Made by a program: the position numbers and the translations under genes. The notes under the pieces are model-generated. The model made no database searches. It saw only the letters and a program-made list of their open reading frames with translations, and was not told the origin of the DNA. DNA of 46,759 nucleotides, taken from the NCBI GenBank assembly GCA_002425685.1, contig DIMS01000115.1:76567-123325 (forward strand), in the 5' to 3' direction. Position 1 is the first letter of the stretch. Each line of letters begins with the position of its first letter. The stretch comes from Synergistaceae bacterium UBA5560. GTDB taxonomy: Bacteria; Synergistota; Synergistia; Synergistales; Aminiphilaceae. This document shows positions 23,396-32,477 of the stretch, one piece after another.

Positions 23396-24603
23396 TGCCT
23401 GGCTTTGAACTGTTCGACCAGCGGGAGATCGATGCCGTTGCGGACGTGATCAACCGCAAGATGGTGCACCGCTATTCTTTCGTGAACTGCCGGGACGAGA
23501 TCTACAAGGTGGAGGAATTCGAGAACGCCGTGGCGGAGAAAGTGGGGGCGAAACATTGCCTTGCCGTGTCCAGCGGCACCGCCTCCCTCTATGTGGCTCT
23601 CAAGGCCTGCGGCATCAGTCCCGGGGACGAGATCATCACCACGCCCTTCACCTTCATCGCCAGTGTCGAGGCCATTCTCGAGTGCGGCGCAGTTCCCGTC
23701 CTCGCCGAGATCGACGAGAGCCTCAACCTCGATCCCACCGTGGTGGAGGAGTTCATCACCGACCGGACCCGGGCCATCATGCCCGTGCACATGTTCGGCG
23801 GTGCCGCGGACATGGAGGCCTTCAGGGTCATCACCCGGGAAAACGGGCTCGCCCTCTTCGAGGACAGTTGTCAGGCCATGGGCGCCACCTACGGGGGCAA
23901 GTGGTGCGGCACCTGCGGCAGCACGTGGGGAACCTACAGCCTCGACCCTTACAAGGTGCTCACCGTGGGCGAGGGCGGTCTTATCGTCACCGACGACGAG
24001 GACCTCTACCGAAAGATGGAATATTACCACGACCATGGTCACAAACATGACAAGACCATCGACAGGGGCGCGGAGAAGAAGGCCTGTCTTGGGTTCAACT
24101 TCCGCATGAGCGAAATACAGGGTGCCCTCGGCCTCGTGCAGCTCTCGAAGCTCGACAGTGCCGTCGAGGCGTTGCGGAAAAACCGGACTCGTGTGCTCGA
24201 TGCGGTGGGAAACGTGCACGGTCTGGCGGTACGGCGCAGCGCAGATCCCGAGGGTGAACTCGCCACGCAGCTCGTGTTTCTGCTGCCCACTCCCCAGACG
24301 GCCCGCCGTTTCCAGAAGGCCGCGAAAGAGGCGGGCATGGGATGCGGCATTCTCGAGGACAACACGTGGCACTACGCCCGCCACTGGGACACGTTGCGGG
24401 ACGGTGCGACCTACAGCCGTGTCCGTTGTCCCTACGACTGTCCTCTCACGGAGAGCATGCCCCTCTATCGCCCCAACGAATGGCCTCAGACCCAGGAAAT
24501 TCTCAGCCGGGCCGCGGTCTTCGGCATCGATATCGTCATGTCCGACGAGAAGATCGAGAGCATGGCCAAGGCCATCGCCGCCGGAGCCCGGGCGGCCCTG
24601 TAG
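23395..24603 (+). CDS. DegT/DnrJ/EryC1 aminotransferase, candidate 8-amino-Kdo transaminase (KdnA-like)
   Basis: This 402-residue PLP enzyme belongs to the sugar aminotransferase family. It has AVSSGTASLYVALKA for phosphate binding, FEDSCQAMGA with the Asp that contacts the PLP ring nitrogen, and SLDPYKVLTVGEGG with Lys187 as the likely Schiff-base residue. An unusual DHGHKHDKTIDRG loop follows. Most family members aminate nucleotide-linked keto sugars, but no amino-sugar dehydratase gene is beside it. The adjacent partner is the iron-type dehydrogenase, whose gene ends where this one begins. That pair, inside the Kdo operon, matches KdnB-KdnA, which make 8-amino-3,8-dideoxy-Kdo in Shewanella. 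The assignment is by family plus context. Confidence 0.72.
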   Translation: MPGFELFDQREIDAVADVINRKMVHRYSFVNCRDEIYKVEEFENAVAEKVGAKHCLAVSSGTASLYVALKACGISPGDEIITTPFTFIASVEAILECGAVPVLAEIDESLNLDPTVVEEFITDRTRAIMPVHMFGGAADMEAFRVITRENGLALFEDSCQAMGATYGGKWCGTCGSTWGTYSLDPYKVLTVGEGGLIVTDDEDLYRKMEYYHDHGHKHDKTIDRGAEKKACLGFNFRMSEIQGALGLVQLSKLDSAVEALRKNRTRVLDAVGNVHGLAVRRSADPEGELATQLVFLLPTPQTARRFQKAAKEAGMGCGILEDNTWHYARHWDTLRDGATYSRVRCPYDCPLTESMPLYRPNEWPQTQEILSRAAVFGIDIVMSDEKIESMAKAIAAGARAAL

Positions 24604-24689
24604 CGAACCGGTCCGCACGGAGTGGAGTCCCCCTGCCGTTTCATGTCCCTGTCCTTCGGGGGCTCCACTTTCCGGCGGAGTGTGGCGTC

Positions 24690-26144
24690 ATGAGACACGC
24701 CCTTGATGCAATCGTCCTCCTCAGCGACGGCATACGCGGACACCTTCACCAGAGCCGGGGTGTCGCCCACTGGCTTTCCGGTGCGGCGGGAATTCCCGTC
24801 TTCGAGATGGAAGTTCCCCGTTTTTCAGGAGCGCGTCGTCTCTGGGTCCTCAAGGTGGCCCCGCATTTTTTCGCATGGAGGCGACCCCCCGAGGCACGGA
24901 GAAAGAGCGCCTGCACTTGGCTTCATCTCGCGGACCGTTTTGCGGGAGGCGAACTCTTTCCCGTGGAGTTCGTGGAGGCGGTTCGCCGTTGTCTGAAAGA
25001 AGGCGGTGGCGGAGAGGCCTTTTCGGGGACAATCGCGCCGAACGAAGACGAAAATAAAATGGACGTGAAAGAAGGCAGCGAAGTCTTGCCCCCCCTGCCG
25101 CCCCCGGCGGGGCGACCGGTGAAGCGCGTTCTCTTTCTTTCCGCCGGAAGCGCCGCAGCGCCTTTTTGTCTTGCCCTGGCTCGGAGCTGTGAGAGTTTTT
25201 TCCCCGGCGCGGAGGGAATGGCGTGTACGCTCATGACGCCCTCGGGGCTTGGAATTGCCCCCTTCGATGCGGCCATCGTTCCCGAACACGATCTTTCGGG
25301 TGCCCCCACCCGATTCGGTGCACGCGGAAACGCGCTGAAAGGAGAGAACGGTCCCTTTCTTTGCGTCACCCTCGGCGCTCCCAACGTGATTGTCCCCGAA
25401 AACCTGAAAACGGCGTCGGAGGAGCTTCTGCGCCGTTTTCCGCCGAGCGTTCCGGAATCGCCACGCTGGGGGATCCTCCTCGGTGGTGACGACGGCAATT
25501 ACAGGGTGTCCGCCTCATGGGTTCGAGATACCCTGGGCGCTCTTTTCGAACGCGCCCGCCGGGAGAACGCGACGCTGTACGTCACCACCTCCCGCCGTAC
25601 CTCCCCCGAAGCGGAGAACGCGCTGGCACAGCTTGCGGAAACATACGCGTCGGCGATCTCCATGCTCCTCCTCGCGTCGAAAGATCCCTGGAACCCCGTC
25701 CCGGGCATGCTCGGCGCGGTGCAGCGCGTCTTCTGCACGGAGGATTCGGTCTCCATGGTCTCCGAAGCGGCCACGGCGGGGCATCGGGTCGTTCTTCTCC
25801 GGGTGGAACGGCGGAAGAGTCTCGTCGCCTTTCTGAACGGAGTCCGAAATCTCCTGGCCCGGGCCGGCGTGGGTGTCGCCTTGGCGGGAGCGGCCCGATT
25901 CGATGCGCTGTTTCGACGCATGGAGGAAGAGGACCTGCTCATGCTCTTTCCCTCCGAAAAGGGAGCCCGGGAGATTTTTTGGCGGGCAGACACTTCTGGA
26001 GGCCGGCTTCGAAGGGCTTTCTGCCCGGAGTGCAAGGAGTTCACCCCGGAGGGACAGTGGAGCGGTGGATTTAACGAGGCCCGTCGTGCGGCGGAGCTTC
26101 TGCTCGTGTACCTCGCAGGAATTGAAGAAAACGGCGACTCCTGA
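24690..26144 (+). CDS. ELM1/DUF1022 family protein with a long internal insertion
   Basis: The 484-residue product matches the ELM1 (mitochondrial fission ELM1-like, DUF1022) family found in bacteria and plants. It opens with LLSDGIRGHLHQSRGVAHWL. It has LGAPNVIVPE, then LLGGDDGNYRVS, TTSRRTSPEAE and TEDSVSMVSEAATAG toward the C-terminus. The fold is thought to be GT-B-like, and bacterial members often sit in LPS gene clusters; no reaction is firmly known. Compared with the usual 320-350 residues it is long, owing to a Gly/Glu/Pro-rich segment at about residues 95-150 (with a PPLPPPAG run) and a C-terminal CPEC motif that might bind a metal. ATG at 24690 has GGAG 9 nt upstream. Its place after the Kdo genes suggests LPS core assembly. 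Confidence 0.7.
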   Translation: MRHALDAIVLLSDGIRGHLHQSRGVAHWLSGAAGIPVFEMEVPRFSGARRLWVLKVAPHFFAWRRPPEARRKSACTWLHLADRFAGGELFPVEFVEAVRRCLKEGGGGEAFSGTIAPNEDENKMDVKEGSEVLPPLPPPAGRPVKRVLFLSAGSAAAPFCLALARSCESFFPGAEGMACTLMTPSGLGIAPFDAAIVPEHDLSGAPTRFGARGNALKGENGPFLCVTLGAPNVIVPENLKTASEELLRRFPPSVPESPRWGILLGGDDGNYRVSASWVRDTLGALFERARRENATLYVTTSRRTSPEAENALAQLAETYASAISMLLLASKDPWNPVPGMLGAVQRVFCTEDSVSMVSEAATAGHRVVLLRVERRKSLVAFLNGVRNLLARAGVGVALAGAARFDALFRRMEEEDLLMLFPSEKGAREIFWRADTSGGRLRRAFCPECKEFTPEGQWSGGFNEARRAAELLLVYLAGIEENGDS

Positions 26145-26259
26145 GCCGCGATGCCTCCGAGGGTGGTGCACTCGGTGTTGTCGTCCGTGTTTCGGAGGCG
26201 GTCCGGTCTATGAGAAAAGCGGATTCGGGAACGTTCTTCAGGAGAGGAGAAAAGGCCTC

Positions 26260-27372
26260 ATGCGCATTCTTTTCTGTTCCGATGCGTTAATCGTCGATGG
26301 AGTCACCTCCTTTGTACTCCATCTGGCGACGACGCTCCGAAGAGAGGGACACCGGGTCGCGGTGTTGGGACGCTGGGCCGGGAAGGGCTTTCAATCGCGG
26401 CTTCGTGAACACGATGTGGAAGTCATCCAGTGCCTTTCTCCGACGGTGGGCAATGTATGGTTCGATCGAAAGGCCGCGGCGTTTTCCCCTGATGTGATCG
26501 TTACCGACTCACGGAGATCTTTTCCGTTGGCGGTGCGGCTCAAGCGTGTCACGGGTGCGAAGGTCTTCACGTTTTTTCTCGATCATCTGGAGAAAACGGA
26601 CCGGAAGGGGCGGGACGTCCCTTCGCTCGTTGCGGGAAGCGATGCCTGGCTCTCGGCGGAGCCTCCCATTCTGGAGCGCCTTGAGGAAATTTCAACTCCC
26701 TTTCCCAAGTTTCTGCTGCGGCGTCCTCTTGTGCAGATGGTGACGCCCACTCCGCTTCGAGCGAGAGAACCGTTCCGGGTCCTCTGCTTCGGTCGTTTGA
26801 GCGGCTACAAGTCCACGGGGCCCTGGGCACTCATGAATGATGCGTTGGCGTTGAAAAAGGAGATTCCCTCGCTGCAACTCGTTTTTATTGGCGGAGGGTG
26901 GAGGAGTGCCCTCTTCCGTTTCGAAGCCCTTCGCATGAATCTGGCTGCGAGTGAACGCTTTATCCGCGTGGTGGGCACCCGGACGGATCCGAATCCCTGG
27001 TTCGAAGAGGCCGCGCTTGTCTGTGCCGGATCGACTTCCGCAGTGGAAGCCGCCTTGGCCTTCCGCCCTGTGGTCGTCTTCACGGGATTCTGGATCGGCC
27101 TGCTGACACCGGAAAAACTCGAAGCCGCGTTTGCATCCTATTTCGGTGAACGGAGCGGGGCCATTTCGGTGCGGCAACATCCCGAGCTGCTTGCGGCGGA
27201 GATTCGGAGAGTTTACGAAGAGTGGGAACAGGGAAAAATGGAAGAGATGGTGCGAATTGTGCGACAGCAGCTCATACCTTCTTTCGATGACGCCTCGACT
27301 GCGGAGGAGTTCGAGAGAATCTGTCGGATCGTGACGGACGGAGCGAGAGCTTCGGGGGGCATGGTGTTGTGA
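26260..27372 (+). CDS. GT-B fold glycosyltransferase
   Basis: The 370-residue product has a Rossmann-like N-terminal half starting MRILFCSDALIVDGVTSFVLHLA. The C-terminal half has FRVLCFGRLSGYKSTGPWALM and a CAGSTSAVEAALAFRPVVVF stretch, which resembles the donor-binding region of family GT4 and related transferases. The classical EX7E motif is weak. Donor and acceptor are not recognisable. It has no TM segment and probably acts on lipid-linked glycans at the inner face of the cytoplasmic membrane. ATG at 26260 follows an AAAGG site; the gap before it is 115 nt, and the next gene overlaps its stop. Confidence 0.7.
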   Translation: MRILFCSDALIVDGVTSFVLHLATTLRREGHRVAVLGRWAGKGFQSRLREHDVEVIQCLSPTVGNVWFDRKAAAFSPDVIVTDSRRSFPLAVRLKRVTGAKVFTFFLDHLEKTDRKGRDVPSLVAGSDAWLSAEPPILERLEEISTPFPKFLLRRPLVQMVTPTPLRAREPFRVLCFGRLSGYKSTGPWALMNDALALKKEIPSLQLVFIGGGWRSALFRFEALRMNLAASERFIRVVGTRTDPNPWFEEAALVCAGSTSAVEAALAFRPVVVFTGFWIGLLTPEKLEAAFASYFGERSGAISVRQHPELLAAEIRRVYEEWEQGKMEEMVRIVRQQLIPSFDDASTAEEFERICRIVTDGARASGGMVL

Positions 27373-28490
27373 ACGTGGCCTTGCTTCTTCCGGAGTTCGA
27401 GGAGGGGGGCGTGGAGCGTCACGTGCTCTGGCTCGCTCAGGGCTTGTCCCGACGCGGTCTCGGCGTGACCGTGATTTCACGAGGGGGTAAGCTGGTGGGG
27501 GAACTTCCCGAAAAGGTGACGCATGTCGCTTTGCCCGTACACGCGAAGAACCCCATCACAGCCGTTACGGCAGCGCTGCGGATCGCCCGTATGGCCCGAA
27601 GGGGAGAGTTCCATCTTCTCCACGCACATTCCCGCGTGCCTGCTTTCGTCGCCTGGTGGGCATCGTCCTTTTCCGGAATTCCCTGGATCATGACCTGCCA
27701 CGCCCGGTATTCAAAAAACGCAGGACTTCTTCCACTCCGTCGGGCGGATGGCGCAATTTGTGTGAGCGAGACCGTTCAGAACCATCTCCAGGGATTGCTG
27801 CCGGAAAGGGCAACTGTCATTCCGGGAGGCATCCCTCTTCTTTCCTCTCGTCGGAATGGCCTTTCCCTGTTGCGCGGGGAAGGGGCTTTCTCCGGGGAGA
27901 CCGGTGCGAACGGAGCGGATCCGGAGCGTTGCGACACTATTTCACCGAGATGTCGCCTGCTCTTTGTCGGGCGCTTGACTCGGGTCAAGGGAATCGCCTT
28001 TCTTCTGGATCTCCTCGCAAGAGAAGACATCTCCGGAAGAAGAAACTGGTCGTTGGACATCGTCGGGGACGGCCCTCTCCGGAACGAGCTGTTTCGCCTC
28101 GTCTCCGAAAAGGGAATTGCTGACCGGGTGACCTTTCACGGCTTCCGGGAGGATGTGGAATGCTTCCTCGGCCGGTGCGACTGCCTGCTGTTTCCTTCCC
28201 TGGACGAGGGCATGGGGCTCGTCCTCGCTCAGGCGTTGACTGCCGGAATCCCTGTCCTGGCATCGGACCTTCCTGCCGTGCGGGAGCTCGTCGCCGACGC
28301 GGATTTCCTCGTCCCTGCGGGAGATGCCGACGCATGGAGTTCGCGCCTGCGCAGGGGATTTGACGAAGGAGTTTTTCCAGTCCTCGCCGCGCGAAGAACG
28401 TTTTCCCTGGACGAGATGTGTGACCGTACGGTGACCTTTTATGACACGGTCCTCTCGCCTAGGGAGAAAAGGGAAATCCGCACGGAATAA
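27369..28490 (+). CDS. Glycosyltransferase family 4 protein
   Basis: The 373-residue product is a typical GT4 retaining transferase. It has a LLPEFEEGGVERHVLWLAQGL N-terminus, HAHSRVPAFVAWWAS, VIPGGIPLL, and a C-terminal half with LFVGRLTRVKG, IVGDGPLRNEL and FPSLDEGMGLVLAQALTAG. The last carries the EX7E-type donor site in the form DEGMGLVLAQAL. Substrates are unknown. An unusual stretch of about 30 residues (about 165-195) before the GRL motif is rich in Gly, Arg and Glu and looks like a linker between the two domains. GTG at 27369 overlaps the preceding stop by 4 nt, so it is translationally coupled. Confidence 0.8.
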   Translation: MNVALLLPEFEEGGVERHVLWLAQGLSRRGLGVTVISRGGKLVGELPEKVTHVALPVHAKNPITAVTAALRIARMARRGEFHLLHAHSRVPAFVAWWASSFSGIPWIMTCHARYSKNAGLLPLRRADGAICVSETVQNHLQGLLPERATVIPGGIPLLSSRRNGLSLLRGEGAFSGETGANGADPERCDTISPRCRLLFVGRLTRVKGIAFLLDLLAREDISGRRNWSLDIVGDGPLRNELFRLVSEKGIADRVTFHGFREDVECFLGRCDCLLFPSLDEGMGLVLAQALTAGIPVLASDLPAVRELVADADFLVPAGDADAWSSRLRRGFDEGVFPVLAARRTFSLDEMCDRTVTFYDTVLSPREKREIRTE

Positions 28491-28618
28491 TTGGTTCGGA
28501 GGCGGCGAAAGAACACTGTCGGATTCGTCGCGATATGGTGGCACAAATGGCCGTCGGGAATCGGAGCGGAACAGCTCCGGTTTCCGTACCGGTTGTCTTC
28601 ACGGAAAGGGATGGAAGC

Positions 28619-29590
28619 ATGGATGTCAAGGTGAGCACGGTCAGCCCCTACTGGGACCACACGTGGCAGTTCCCCGGCAGGAGCGGTCGATGGGGAGATG
28701 TGCGCTTCTTCATCGACGATGACTGCGCCGTTTGCGATGCCTGGGTCGTCTACGAAGATCTCGCGGAGATCCAGACGGTTCTCTGTCCTCCGGACCGGAT
28801 CCTCCTGGTCACGGGAGAGCCCCCCTCCGTCCGATCCTATCCGGAGGAGTTTCTGCGGCAGTTCTCCCGGATTGTGACATGCCATGAGCATCTGCCTCAC
28901 CGAGCGGTGGTCCTGACTCAGCAGGGGCTTCCCTGGCATATCGGACGCGTTGCGGGTGAAGTGGATTCGTTCTGCGAAGGGTATGACTCCCTGATGGCTG
29001 CGTCTCCGAGGAAGGAACGCCTCATTTCCATCATCAGCTCCGACAAGCAGTCCACGGAAGGACATCGGAGACGATGGCGTTTCGTCCAGGCTTTCATGAA
29101 GAAATTCGGAGACGTGGCGGATGTTTTCGGAAGAGGATTCGCTCCCGTGGCCTGCAAAAGAGATGCCCTTTTCCCCTACAAATACCACATTGCCATCGAG
29201 AACAGCCGAACGCCTCACTACTGGACGGAAAAACTCGCCGATGCCTATTTGGCTGAGACATTCCCCATCTACGACGGTTGTCCCAACATCGGCGACTACT
29301 TCCCGCCGGAAAGTTTTTGCTCCATCGACGTGGAGGATATTCCGGGTTCCTGCGCGGCGATAGAGCGCCTTCTCGCGGAGGATCCCTACGAAAAACGGCG
29401 GGAAGTGATACGACATTGCAAGGAGCTTGTCCTGAACAGGTATAACCTCTTTCCCACGCTGGTGGAACATCTTCATCCCTGGTCCGGGCCGGAAACGGTC
29501 GAGTCCCGGCCTGTGACGCTCCGCCCCCAGCGTGAGTTCAAGATCAAAGGGAGGGCGCTGCGTGTGTTGCGAAACCTCTTCGCTCGATGA
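28619..29590 (+). CDS. Glycosyltransferase family 10 (fucosyltransferase-like) protein
   Basis: The C-terminal half has YKYHIAIENSRTPHYWTEKL followed by ADAYLAETFPIYDGCPNI and DYFPPESF. This is the conserved donor-binding signature of the GT10 alpha-1,3/4-fucosyltransferases. These enzymes use GDP-L-fucose, and GDP-fucose synthesis genes (gmd, fcl) lie 8 kb downstream in the same cluster, which supports the substrate. ATG at 28619 gives 323 residues starting MDVKVSTVSPYWDHTWQFPG, where family similarity begins, and follows a GGAAAGGG site. ATG at 28535 would add 28 residues of no clear homology. Fucose addition to LPS is inferred; a related 6-deoxyhexose is possible. Confidence 0.8.
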   Translation: MDVKVSTVSPYWDHTWQFPGRSGRWGDVRFFIDDDCAVCDAWVVYEDLAEIQTVLCPPDRILLVTGEPPSVRSYPEEFLRQFSRIVTCHEHLPHRAVVLTQQGLPWHIGRVAGEVDSFCEGYDSLMAASPRKERLISIISSDKQSTEGHRRRWRFVQAFMKKFGDVADVFGRGFAPVACKRDALFPYKYHIAIENSRTPHYWTEKLADAYLAETFPIYDGCPNIGDYFPPESFCSIDVEDIPGSCAAIERLLAEDPYEKRREVIRHCKELVLNRYNLFPTLVEHLHPWSGPETVESRPVTLRPQREFKIKGRALRVLRNLFAR

Positions 29591-29615
29591 CGGTCGCTTT
29601 GGGAATGCAGGCGAG

Positions 29616-30467
29616 ATGAAAACGCCAGACGGGGTGGACGGAAGCGATATCACGGTCTGTGTATTGTCCTATAATCGGGGTGTCTTCCTTGAAGAGGCAC
29701 TTGCGTCTCTGTGTGCCCAGGCCTGTGTTCCCGGAGAGATCGTCGTCCTGGACAACGGGAGTGCTCCAGATGTTCGGGAGCGAGTCGAGCCTTTTCTCCG
29801 AAAGGGGGTTCGGTGGGAGGGGGTCGACACGCCGCAGACGCCTCTGTGGAACTTTCGCAGGGCCTTTGCCCGGACGAAGCGACCGTTTCTCTATGTCATG
29901 CACGACGATGACCGTCTGCTTCCCACGTTTCTTGAGCGACAACGGGCGTTTCTTCTCGCCCATCCCGAGGTCATTGCCGTGGCGTGTAATGCCCACGAGA
30001 TCGACGATGCGGGGGTACGAACGGGAAAAACGCTGCATAACCCGAGGCGGCGACGGGAGGTGGAACTCTTTACCTCCCGGAGTCGGATGGTCGAGTTGTA
30101 CACGCGCACGTATCTTGCGTTTCCGTCCGTTCTCTATCGGACGCCCTTTCCCGCGGAGGTGCCGATGCAGGAGGAATACGGACAGGTGGCGGACGTGGTG
30201 TTTCTTTGCGAGCTTGCCCGCCTCGGTGTGGTGGCGTACGTGAATGAGGTTTTGTGGGAATATCGTGTCCATCACGGACAGGATTCGAACCGGTTCAAGC
30301 AGGAGTTTCTGCGACGCCTGGACGGCTATTTCCGAGCCGTGGGTGAGGAGGATCCGACGATCCGCAGGCAGGTCCGGACTTACCTGCTGCGTCGCATTCT
30401 GTCGAGGAAATGGAAGTCTTTGCGAAGTTCCCTGCGTGCGCTCCTTTCGGATGTGAACCGGGGATGA
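29616..30467 (+). CDS. Glycosyltransferase family 2 protein
   Basis: The 283-residue product is a GT-A inverting transferase. VCVLSYNRGVFLEEALASL and EIVVLDNGS form the nucleotide-binding part. YVMHDDDRLLP has the DXD-type metal site (about residue 100). VADVVFLCELARLG with a following LWEYRVHHGQDS lies where GT2 enzymes keep their catalytic Asp and acceptor loop. There is no TM domain. Sugar and linkage cannot be told. ATG at 29616 is chosen because the family fold begins soon after it; an in-frame start at 29532 would overlap the GT10 gene by 59 nt. Confidence 0.8.
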   Translation: MKTPDGVDGSDITVCVLSYNRGVFLEEALASLCAQACVPGEIVVLDNGSAPDVRERVEPFLRKGVRWEGVDTPQTPLWNFRRAFARTKRPFLYVMHDDDRLLPTFLERQRAFLLAHPEVIAVACNAHEIDDAGVRTGKTLHNPRRRREVELFTSRSRMVELYTRTYLAFPSVLYRTPFPAEVPMQEEYGQVADVVFLCELARLGVVAYVNEVLWEYRVHHGQDSNRFKQEFLRRLDGYFRAVGEEDPTIRRQVRTYLLRRILSRKWKSLRSSLRALLSDVNRG

Positions 30468-30537
30468 CCAGGGGCCTCGTTTCGGTAAACGGAAGAATCC
30501 GAGGCGAGGAGCGAAACTGTGGAAGGTGAGGATACGG

Positions 30538-31314
30538 ATGAAGGTCGTCATTCTCGCGGGTGGTTTCGGCACTCGCATCAGTGAGGAATCCCATCTCCGC
30601 CCGAAACCGATGATCGAGATAGGAGAACATCCCATCCTGTGGCATATCATGAAAATCTATTCGTGGTACGGTTTTTCCGATTTTGTGATCTGTCTCGGGT
30701 ACAAGGGAGAGATGATCAAAGAATACTTCGCGCATTATCTGCTGCGCACATCCGACGTGACCTTTGATTTTTCCGTGGGTGACCAGCCTGTGATTCATTC
30801 CCACAGCACGGAGCCCTGGAAGGTGACTCTCGTTAACACGGGGTTGTCCACGATGACCGGGGGGCGCGTCAAGAGGGTCGCTCCATATCTGGAAGGCAAG
30901 CCTTTCATGCTTACCTATGGAGACGGAGTGGCCGATGTGGATGTGAAAACCCTTCTGGAGTTTCATCGGTCCCACGGAAGGCGTGCGACGGTGACGGCAG
31001 CGCAGCCGAGGGGTAAGTTCGGGGCACTCGATATGGAGGCCTCGGGAAAAGTGCTCTCCTTTTCGGAAAAACCCCGGGGGGATGGCGGTTGGGTGAACGG
31101 CGGCTTCTTCGTTCTCGAACCGGAGGTTCTCGAGTACATCGAGGATGACACGACCGTTTTCGAGCGTGCTCCTCTCGAACGGCTGGCCCAGGAGAAGCAG
31201 CTTGTCGCCTTCCGCCATGAAGGCTTTTGGCAGCCCATGGATGTTCTCCGGGACAAGAAGTACCTGGAGGAACTCTGGCGAAACGGGCAGGCTCCGTGGA
31301 AGGTGTGGAAATGA
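30538..31314 (+). CDS. rfbF: Glucose-1-phosphate cytidylyltransferase RfbF (DdhA)
   Basis: RfbF makes CDP-glucose from CTP and glucose-1-phosphate, the entry to CDP-3,6-dideoxyhexoses. The 258-residue product starts MKVVILAGGFGTRISEES, then RPKPMIEIGEHPILWHIMKIY, LTYGDGVADVD with the metal-binding Asp, and WVNGGFFVLEPEV. These are the family signatures, and the length is standard. ATG at 30538 has GGTGAGG about 6 nt upstream; an earlier GTG at 30526 adds four residues. It begins a set of three pathway genes in biochemical order (rfbF, rfbG, rfbH), each overlapping the next by 4 nt. Confidence 0.95.
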   Translation: MKVVILAGGFGTRISEESHLRPKPMIEIGEHPILWHIMKIYSWYGFSDFVICLGYKGEMIKEYFAHYLLRTSDVTFDFSVGDQPVIHSHSTEPWKVTLVNTGLSTMTGGRVKRVAPYLEGKPFMLTYGDGVADVDVKTLLEFHRSHGRRATVTAAQPRGKFGALDMEASGKVLSFSEKPRGDGGWVNGGFFVLEPEVLEYIEDDTTVFERAPLERLAQEKQLVAFRHEGFWQPMDVLRDKKYLEELWRNGQAPWKVWK

Positions 31315-32477
31315 CCATGAAAAAGGCGCACGGTGAATTGGGCGAAAAATTCTGGAGCGGGCGAAGGGTTTTTCTCACGGGGCACACTGGGTTCAAGGGA
31401 GCATGGCTCTCGAGATGGCTTGCGCTGCTCGGCGCGGAAGTGACGGGATATGCTCTGGCGCCGGAGACGGTGCCGAATCTTCATGAGTTGTGCCGCAACG
31501 GGGAGAAAATGCATTCCATCACGGGAGACGTGCGCGACGCATCCTTTCTTGCGGACGCGCTGGGCGAGGCAGATCCCGATGTGGTGATTCATTTCGCCGC
31601 GCAATCCCTGGTTCTTCGCGGCATGGAAGAACCTGTCGAAACCTTTGCCGTGAATGTCCTCGGGACGGTGCACCTTTTGGAGGGACTTCGTCGCCTGGTT
31701 CTTGCGAGGCCTGGGAAACACAGGGCTCTTCTCGTGATCACGTCGGACAAGTGCTACGAAAATCATGAATGGCCCTGGCCCTATCGGGAGAACGATCCCT
31801 TGGGAGGCAAGGACCCCTACTCGGCGAGCAAAGCCTGCGCCGAGCATGTTGCAGCGAGCTACCGCGCCACCTATTTCTCGCCGGAGCGGTACGGCGAACA
31901 TGGAATGGCCGTCGCGACGGCCAGGGCGGGGAATGTCATTGGTGGAGGCGATTGGGCGAGGGATCGTCTCGTGCCCGACTGCATGCGTGCTTTCCTGAAG
32001 GCCCGTCCCGTTCGACTTCGAAACCCCGGGGGCATTCGCCCCTGGCAGCACGTCCTCGAGCCCCTTTCGGGATATCTCGTTCTGGTGGAACGTCTTTGCT
32101 CGGAAGGCCCCCTCTTCGGAGACGCGTGGAATTTCGGTCCCTTCTCGGAGGAATGCCGCACCACGGCGAGCGTGGTGCGATACCTCTGTGGTGTCTGGGG
32201 GGATGGTGTTTCCTGCGAGGTGCCCTCCGAAGCCGTGTCGCAAAGCGGTCCGGCGCGGAAATTTTTTCATGGACACGAGGCGGTCTCCCTTCGGCTTGAC
32301 AGCTCCAAAGCCATGGAGCGCCTGGGATGGCGTCCTGTGTGGAGAACAGAAGAAGCGCTTTCCCGTGTCGTGGCATGGACGAAGGCCTATCGGGACGGAA
32401 GAGACCCGAGAGAACTCTGCGACGAAGAAATCGCCTCCTATGCCGCAGCGGTACGTCTTATCCGGAGGATGGCATGA
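31311..32477 (+). CDS. rfbG: CDP-glucose 4,6-dehydratase RfbG (DdhB)
   Basis: RfbG converts CDP-glucose to CDP-4-keto-6-deoxyglucose with NAD bound. The 388-residue SDR enzyme has the FLTGHTGFKGAWLSRWL Rossmann motif, ITSDKCYEN with the catalytic Thr-Ser-Asp-Lys region, and YSASKACAEHV (YXXXK). The NVIGGGDWARDRLVPD and RPWQHVLEPLSGYL motifs are specific to CDP-glucose dehydratases and absent from RmlB and GMD. ATG at 31311 overlaps the rfbF stop as ATGA. Confidence 0.95.
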   Translation: MTMKKAHGELGEKFWSGRRVFLTGHTGFKGAWLSRWLALLGAEVTGYALAPETVPNLHELCRNGEKMHSITGDVRDASFLADALGEADPDVVIHFAAQSLVLRGMEEPVETFAVNVLGTVHLLEGLRRLVLARPGKHRALLVITSDKCYENHEWPWPYRENDPLGGKDPYSASKACAEHVAASYRATYFSPERYGEHGMAVATARAGNVIGGGDWARDRLVPDCMRAFLKARPVRLRNPGGIRPWQHVLEPLSGYLVLVERLCSEGPLFGDAWNFGPFSEECRTTASVVRYLCGVWGDGVSCEVPSEAVSQSGPARKFFHGHEAVSLRLDSSKAMERLGWRPVWRTEEALSRVVAWTKAYRDGRDPRELCDEEIASYAAAVRLIRRMA

